A DNA stretch of 64,000 nt, from NCBI GenBank assembly GCA_016712525.1, contig JADJQX010000001.1, positions 806,001-870,000 on the forward strand, in the 5' to 3' direction. Positions 60,501 through 64,000 of this stretch are shown here, piece by piece (position 1 is the first letter of the stretch; every line of letters begins with the position of its first letter). The notes below the pieces were generated by a model, which saw nothing but the letters and a program-made list of their open reading frames with translations, ran no database searches and was not told where the DNA came from. The DNA comes from Myxococcales bacterium. Its GTDB lineage: Bacteria > Myxococcota_A > Polyangia > Polyangiales > Polyangiaceae. A program made the position numbers and the translations under genes.

Positions 60501-61105
60501 GACACGCTCCCCTTCTGGAGACGGAGCTTCTGCCGATGCAAGAGCGCCCCGCCCGTTCCCTGCGTGAGGGCCCAGAGCACGGAGAAGATGGCGAACTGCG
60601 CCTTCGGGAGGAGCGCGAGCACGATGGCCATCGCCGCCCAGATCGCCGCGGGCACGTACCAGACGCGGCCCATGATCGAGCCCATCGTCGAGAAGGTCAT
60701 GGCCGCGACGATGCACGCGACCGCCGGCATGAAGAGCATCACCCGAACGCCGAGCAGGTAGTTCACCACCGCCGTGAGCACCATCGCGCCGACGAAGGTG
60801 TTCCACACGGCGAAGGTCTGCCGATCGATGAAGGACCTCCCCTTCGCCTCGCTCTTGCCCTTGAGGAGCACGATGAAGGCGCCGTTGAACACGAAGACCA
60901 CGGCCCAGAGGGCGACGAACGGCCACGGCTCGAGCGCCCCGCCGGGCCGAGAGAGCAAGACGTGGGTGCCCATGAACCCGGCGCCGTTCGTGAAGGCCGA
61001 GCAGAGCCAGATGAGGCCCCAGTTCTGGAGCGCCGTGTCGTCCCGGGTCTTCGACGCGAGCTTTCGAAGCACCTCGAGGGCCCCTACGGCCTCTTCACGA
61101 TCCAT
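60497..61105 (-). CDS. Integral membrane protein, partner of wHTH-DUF2071
   Basis: A 202-aa protein with about five to six membrane helices after a cytoplasmic N-terminal helix ('DREEAVGALEVLRKLASKTRDDTALQNWGLIWL'). No family known to me by name; proteins of this layout occur next to winged-helix genes in myxobacteria. The coupling suggests it controls or anchors the partner. Confidence 0.7.
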   Translation of the reverse strand: MDREEAVGALEVLRKLASKTRDDTALQNWGLIWLCSAFTNGAGFMGTHVLLSRPGGALEPWPFVALWAVVFVFNGAFIVLLKGKSEAKGRSFIDRQTFAVWNTFVGAMVLTAVVNYLLGVRVMLFMPAVACIVAAMTFSTMGSIMGRVWYVPAAIWAAMAIVLALLPKAQFAIFSVLWALTQGTGGALLHRQKLRLQKGSVS

Positions 61106-61231
61106 CGCGCGAAGGTACAGCGAAACCGGCGTCCGCTCACGCGCCGCGCGGGGGAGGTCCCGACCGTGCTTTCGTGCGCCTCATCGTGTAAGCCAGTTGC
61201 GTCCCGAACCTCGGACGGTCACCATGACGGC

Positions 61232-62281
61232 ATGCGAAAGCTCGGGCGGCGCCCCTTCCTCTTGTCCACGCTCGCGCTCGCCGCGTGCGGAGGGAACCTC
61301 GCCAAGAGCTCCGACTTCGGAGACAGCGGGCCGCCTCCGCCGCCCGAGCCGATTCGCTGGCCCGACTCCGGCCCCGGCGACTTCGGCCCCCCCGGGAGGT
61401 CCGAGCTCGTCGATTGCGCCGACCTGACTCCGACAGGGCCGCTCTCCGCGTTGGTGGGCCTGGCGCACGGCGCCCCTACGCTCCCCCGCCTCTACTCGTA
61501 CACCACCAAAACCCAGGCCGACGGGCTCCGCGCGGGGGCCCCGATCTTCTCGAAGACCACGACCGACTCCGGCCACCGCGGCTACCTCTTCGACGTGCTC
61601 ACGAAGCGCGAGAGGATCGGCGATCCCATCGCCAAAGAGCTCGCCTCGGAGAGGTTCGCCGCAGGGCGCTTCGCGTGGCCGTTCCTGGCCGGCACGCGCA
61701 TCTCCCCCGAGCGCTACGGCGACGAGATCCTCTCCTTCACGTTCAAGCCCGAGACGCTCTTCGTCGCGTTCCAAGCCAAGATGGCGGGGTACCGCTTCTA
61801 CGACGCCAAGGGCACCGAGGTCCCGAACGCCGTCGCGATGGCGACGCCCGAGCGCATCGCCGCGTTTTTGTTCCTGAACGACGAAGAGACCCGCATGGTG
61901 GGTACCACGGGCATCGCCTGCGCGGGCACGATCGACGTGGGCCTCGTGTACCGCGAGTTCTATCTCGGCAACGTAGGCATGCTCGCGGAGTGGAGCCTCG
62001 GCACCCAAGCGATCGTCGACCGCATCACCGCCGAGGTGGCCGACCTCCGCGCCCTGGCGAAGGAGCTCGACTGCTCCATGGGCCGCATCGGCCCCTCGTG
62101 CGACGCCGTGATCGCCCGGTGGTGGAGGGTCGGCGGCTCACGCATCGAGAGGCTGACGGGCTCGATGGCGTTCGCCACGCCGTTCGGGCGCTCGGGGCTC
62201 GGGCCCCAAGACCTGGTCCGACTCGCCGACGATCTCGAGTCTCTGCGCTTCGCGCCGAACCCGCTCGTGGTCACACCGTAG
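61232..62281 (+). CDS. Hypothetical lipoprotein
   Basis: A 349-aa protein with a Tat/Sec-like signal ('GRRPFLLSTLALAACGG', lipobox 'LAAC'), a Pro/Asp/Gly spacer, then a mixed alpha/beta domain. Not recognised. The twin arginine suggests Tat export, possibly with a cofactor. Confidence 0.7.
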   Translation: MRKLGRRPFLLSTLALAACGGNLAKSSDFGDSGPPPPPEPIRWPDSGPGDFGPPGRSELVDCADLTPTGPLSALVGLAHGAPTLPRLYSYTTKTQADGLRAGAPIFSKTTTDSGHRGYLFDVLTKRERIGDPIAKELASERFAAGRFAWPFLAGTRISPERYGDEILSFTFKPETLFVAFQAKMAGYRFYDAKGTEVPNAVAMATPERIAAFLFLNDEETRMVGTTGIACAGTIDVGLVYREFYLGNVGMLAEWSLGTQAIVDRITAEVADLRALAKELDCSMGRIGPSCDAVIARWWRVGGSRIERLTGSMAFATPFGRSGLGPQDLVRLADDLESLRFAPNPLVVTP

Positions 62282-62316
62282 AGGCTCGCGTACACGAACG
62301 CACCTCGTCCCCACGC

Positions 62317-62832
62317 ATGCGAACGTTGTCGAAAGACGAGGCCCTCGCGGCCCTCGAAGAGAGCCGGAACAACGTTCCTGCCCGCTACGCCGGCTGTGTG
62401 ATGTGCGCGCTCGCGGAAGGGGCGCTCTCGCCACGCCTCGTCGTGCACGAGACGCCCCACACCGTGTGCGTCCTCGACGCGTTCGCCGCCCGCCCGGGTC
62501 ACCTGCTCGTCGTCGCGCGGCGCCACCTCCGCACGCTCCGCGATGTCCCTTGGGAGGTGCACGCGGACATGTCCCGCGTCGCATGGCGTGCGGCGCGCGC
62601 GCTCGAAGGCCGAGGGGCGAAGCGCGTCTACGTGGCCCAGCTCGGCTCGCCCGTCGATCTCCCCACGAGCTACGCGCACGCCCACACCCACGTCGTGCCG
62701 GTCGACGAGGTCGACGAACGCGCGCGCCCCGCCGCGGTGTTCTCGTGGTCGAGCGGCGTGGTCGTCTACGATCCCGGCGAAGGCGAGGAGCTCGCCCACA
62801 CGCTCGCGCTCGCGCTCGCCACCGAAGCGTGA
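62317..62832 (+). CDS. HIT-family hydrolase
   Basis: A 171-aa protein with the catalytic triad motif 'HAHTHVVPV' (HxHxH) and 'CVMCALAEGALSP' near the N-terminus. HIT enzymes hydrolyse dinucleotide polyphosphates or nucleotidyl-protein bonds. Confidence 0.88.
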   Translation: MRTLSKDEALAALEESRNNVPARYAGCVMCALAEGALSPRLVVHETPHTVCVLDAFAARPGHLLVVARRHLRTLRDVPWEVHADMSRVAWRAARALEGRGAKRVYVAQLGSPVDLPTSYAHAHTHVVPVDEVDERARPAAVFSWSSGVVVYDPGEGEELAHTLALALATEA

Positions 62833-62929
62833 AGCAGGCCTCGCGTTCGCCCGATTGTTCCGTGGACGAGACGGTGCATGCAGGCGGCTCCCCCTAATCG
62901 ACGAGGGCGTTCGGCGGCATGGTGTCGCC

Positions 62930-63883
62930 ATGCCCCGCGACGAGGCCCCCTCACGAACCCCGAGCGGCGAGCACGGTCGGCGCACGTTCCTCCGAGCGGT
63001 CGCGGCCCTAGGGGGCGCGGCGGCCCTCGCGTCGGCGGGATGCAGCCGCGCCTCGAAAGAACCCGCCCCCGTCGACACCCAAGGATCCTCCATGGGTACG
63101 GCAAGCCACTCGCCTCGGATGCCCGTCGTCTTCGTCGGGCACGGCTCGCCTATGAACGTGCTCGAGAGGAACCGCTTCAGCGAGGGGTTCACCGCGCTCC
63201 GTGGGCTCGTCCCCAAGCCTCGCGCGATCCTGGCCATCTCGGCCCACTGGTACGTACGCGGGACGTACCTCACGTCGGCCCCACACCCGAAGACCATCCA
63301 CGACTTTTCGGGCTTCCCCAAGGCCCTCTACGAGATCGAGTACCACTCACCGGGCAGCGTCGACCTCGCCACCCGCACGCAGGCCTTGCTCGCGCAGTCC
63401 GAGCTACGTGCCGACTGGGGCCTCGACCACGGGACGTGGAGCGTTCTCCGCTGGATGTTCCCCGAGGCCGACGTGCCCGTGGTGCAGCTCTCCCTGGATC
63501 GAAGGCTCGACGCACGAGGCCACCTCGCGCTCGCGAAGAGCCTCTCCACCCTCCGCGACGACGGCGTGCTCATCCTCGGGAGCGGCAACGTGACCCACAA
63601 CCTCGGCGACGCGATCGACCGCATGCAGTCGGGCGATACGTCGACCCCCGAGTGGGCGACTCGGTTCGACGAAGCGGCCAAACGCGCCCTCCTCGACCAC
63701 GACGAGGCGGCGATCGCGGCCCTCCGCGACACGAGAGACGGCCCCCTCGCCCACCCCTCGCCCGACCACCTCCTCCCACTCCTCTACACCTTCGCGGCGA
63801 CCACGAAGGACGAGCGCGTTCGCTTCACGAGCGAAGCGTTCGACCTCGGCTCGATCTCCATGCGCAACGTGGTGTGGGGATAG
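62930..63883 (+). CDS. Exported LigB/DODA-type extradiol dioxygenase-like protein
   Basis: A 317-aa protein of the YgiD/4,5-DOPA-dioxygenase family: 'MPVVFVGHGSPMNV', 'AISAHWYVRGTYLTSAPHPKTIHDFSGFP' and 'WGLDHGTWSVLRWMFPEADVPVVQLS' hold the His residues that bind the metal. Unlike Escherichia coli YgiD it has an N-terminal Tat-like signal with a lipobox ('RRTFLRAVAALGG', 'SAGC'), so it is exported. Metal is expected to be Zn or Fe. Confidence 0.88.
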   Translation: MPRDEAPSRTPSGEHGRRTFLRAVAALGGAAALASAGCSRASKEPAPVDTQGSSMGTASHSPRMPVVFVGHGSPMNVLERNRFSEGFTALRGLVPKPRAILAISAHWYVRGTYLTSAPHPKTIHDFSGFPKALYEIEYHSPGSVDLATRTQALLAQSELRADWGLDHGTWSVLRWMFPEADVPVVQLSLDRRLDARGHLALAKSLSTLRDDGVLILGSGNVTHNLGDAIDRMQSGDTSTPEWATRFDEAAKRALLDHDEAAIAALRDTRDGPLAHPSPDHLLPLLYTFAATTKDERVRFTSEAFDLGSISMRNVVWG

Positions 63884-63925
63884 CGCGGAGCCGCGGGGTG
63901 GCTCTCGGCGCATGGGCGCGCGCGG

Positions 63926-64000
63926 CTACTTTTTGTGGGGCGCGGGCTTCTTGGGCTTCACGGTGACGTGCGGCGCCGGCGCGGGGTGAGCCACGGGCAC
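63926..64000 (-). CDS. Partial CDS at right edge, basic C-terminus
   Basis: The last 24 codons of a minus-strand gene (Pro/Ala/Lys-rich, ending PHKK then TAG) reach the window edge. Too short to identify; convergent with the dioxygenase-like gene 42 bp away. Confidence 0.45.
   Translation of the reverse strand: MPVAHPAPAPHVTVKPKKPAPHKK

Overview
The window is high-GC DNA from a myxobacterium-like delta-proteobacterial lineage, most likely class Polyangia. This is inferred from gene content: many lipoproteins with Ser/Ala/Pro-rich linkers, three proteins with MYXO-CTERM-like tails, two Hanks-type kinases, an FHA-sigma54 activator, an ECF sigma cluster and many ATGA/GTGA start-stop overlaps. 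No rRNA, tRNA or CRISPR array was found.

Layout. 0.2-5.1 kb: a DUF2330 protein, then a coupled three-gene operon (tryptophan 2,3-dioxygenase, kynureninase-like enzyme, O-methyltransferase). 5.2-7.9 kb: a stand-alone receiver protein, then a toxin-antitoxin-like pair (XRE regulator plus MNT-fold nucleotidyltransferase) behind an AT-rich leader full of CGAT inverted repeats, and an orphan C-terminal piece of a HemS/ChuS-type heme protein. 7.9-14.4 kb: a frameshifted lipoprotein with permuted PEP-utilizer/ATP-grasp domains, an HD-hydrolase/nucleotidyltransferase operon, and a kinase fused to a Tll0287-like haem sensor domain. 14.5-18.6 kb: one gene encoding topoisomerase III fused to RecQ-HRDC. 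18.8-30.8 kb: lipoproteins, smpB, a GT1 glycosyltransferase, a PAP2 phosphatase and a threonine dehydratase-like enzyme. 30.8-32.7 kb: a mobile-element zone with a truncated SH3 gene, a REP-associated tyrosine transposase (RAYT) and its apparent repeat/hairpin array. 32.7-42 kb: AraC regulator, metallo-beta-lactamase-fold lipoprotein, ArsR/SRPBCC pair, kinase/PEGA-like pair, FHA-sigma54 activator and an outer-membrane barrel. 42-47 kb: a probable ester-degradation and uptake cluster (two PHB-depolymerase-like esterases, MFS transporter, lipase-like lipoprotein, barrel). 47-64 kb: small enzymes, a redox cluster facing a frameshifted LysR gene, allantoinase PuuE, a formylglycine-enzyme-like lipoprotein, an ECF sigma cluster, a Kunitz-domain lipoprotein, a wHTH-DUF2071 fusion with a membrane partner, HIT and LigB/DODA-type proteins, and a gene cut by the right edge.

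Two repeat families stand out. Family A is an exactly 41-bp element made of two 16-bp palindromes around a 5-bp A/T spacer; it occurs four times (28.0, 39.2, 47.4, 54.1 kb), once apparently inside a coding region. Family B (core TTGGCGTCAACGTCGGTCGG) clusters beside the RAYT gene and recurs at 0.03 and 27.3 kb. Two genes carry single-base homopolymer frameshifts (G7 near 9.3 kb, C5 near 52.8 kb), which may be sequencing errors.
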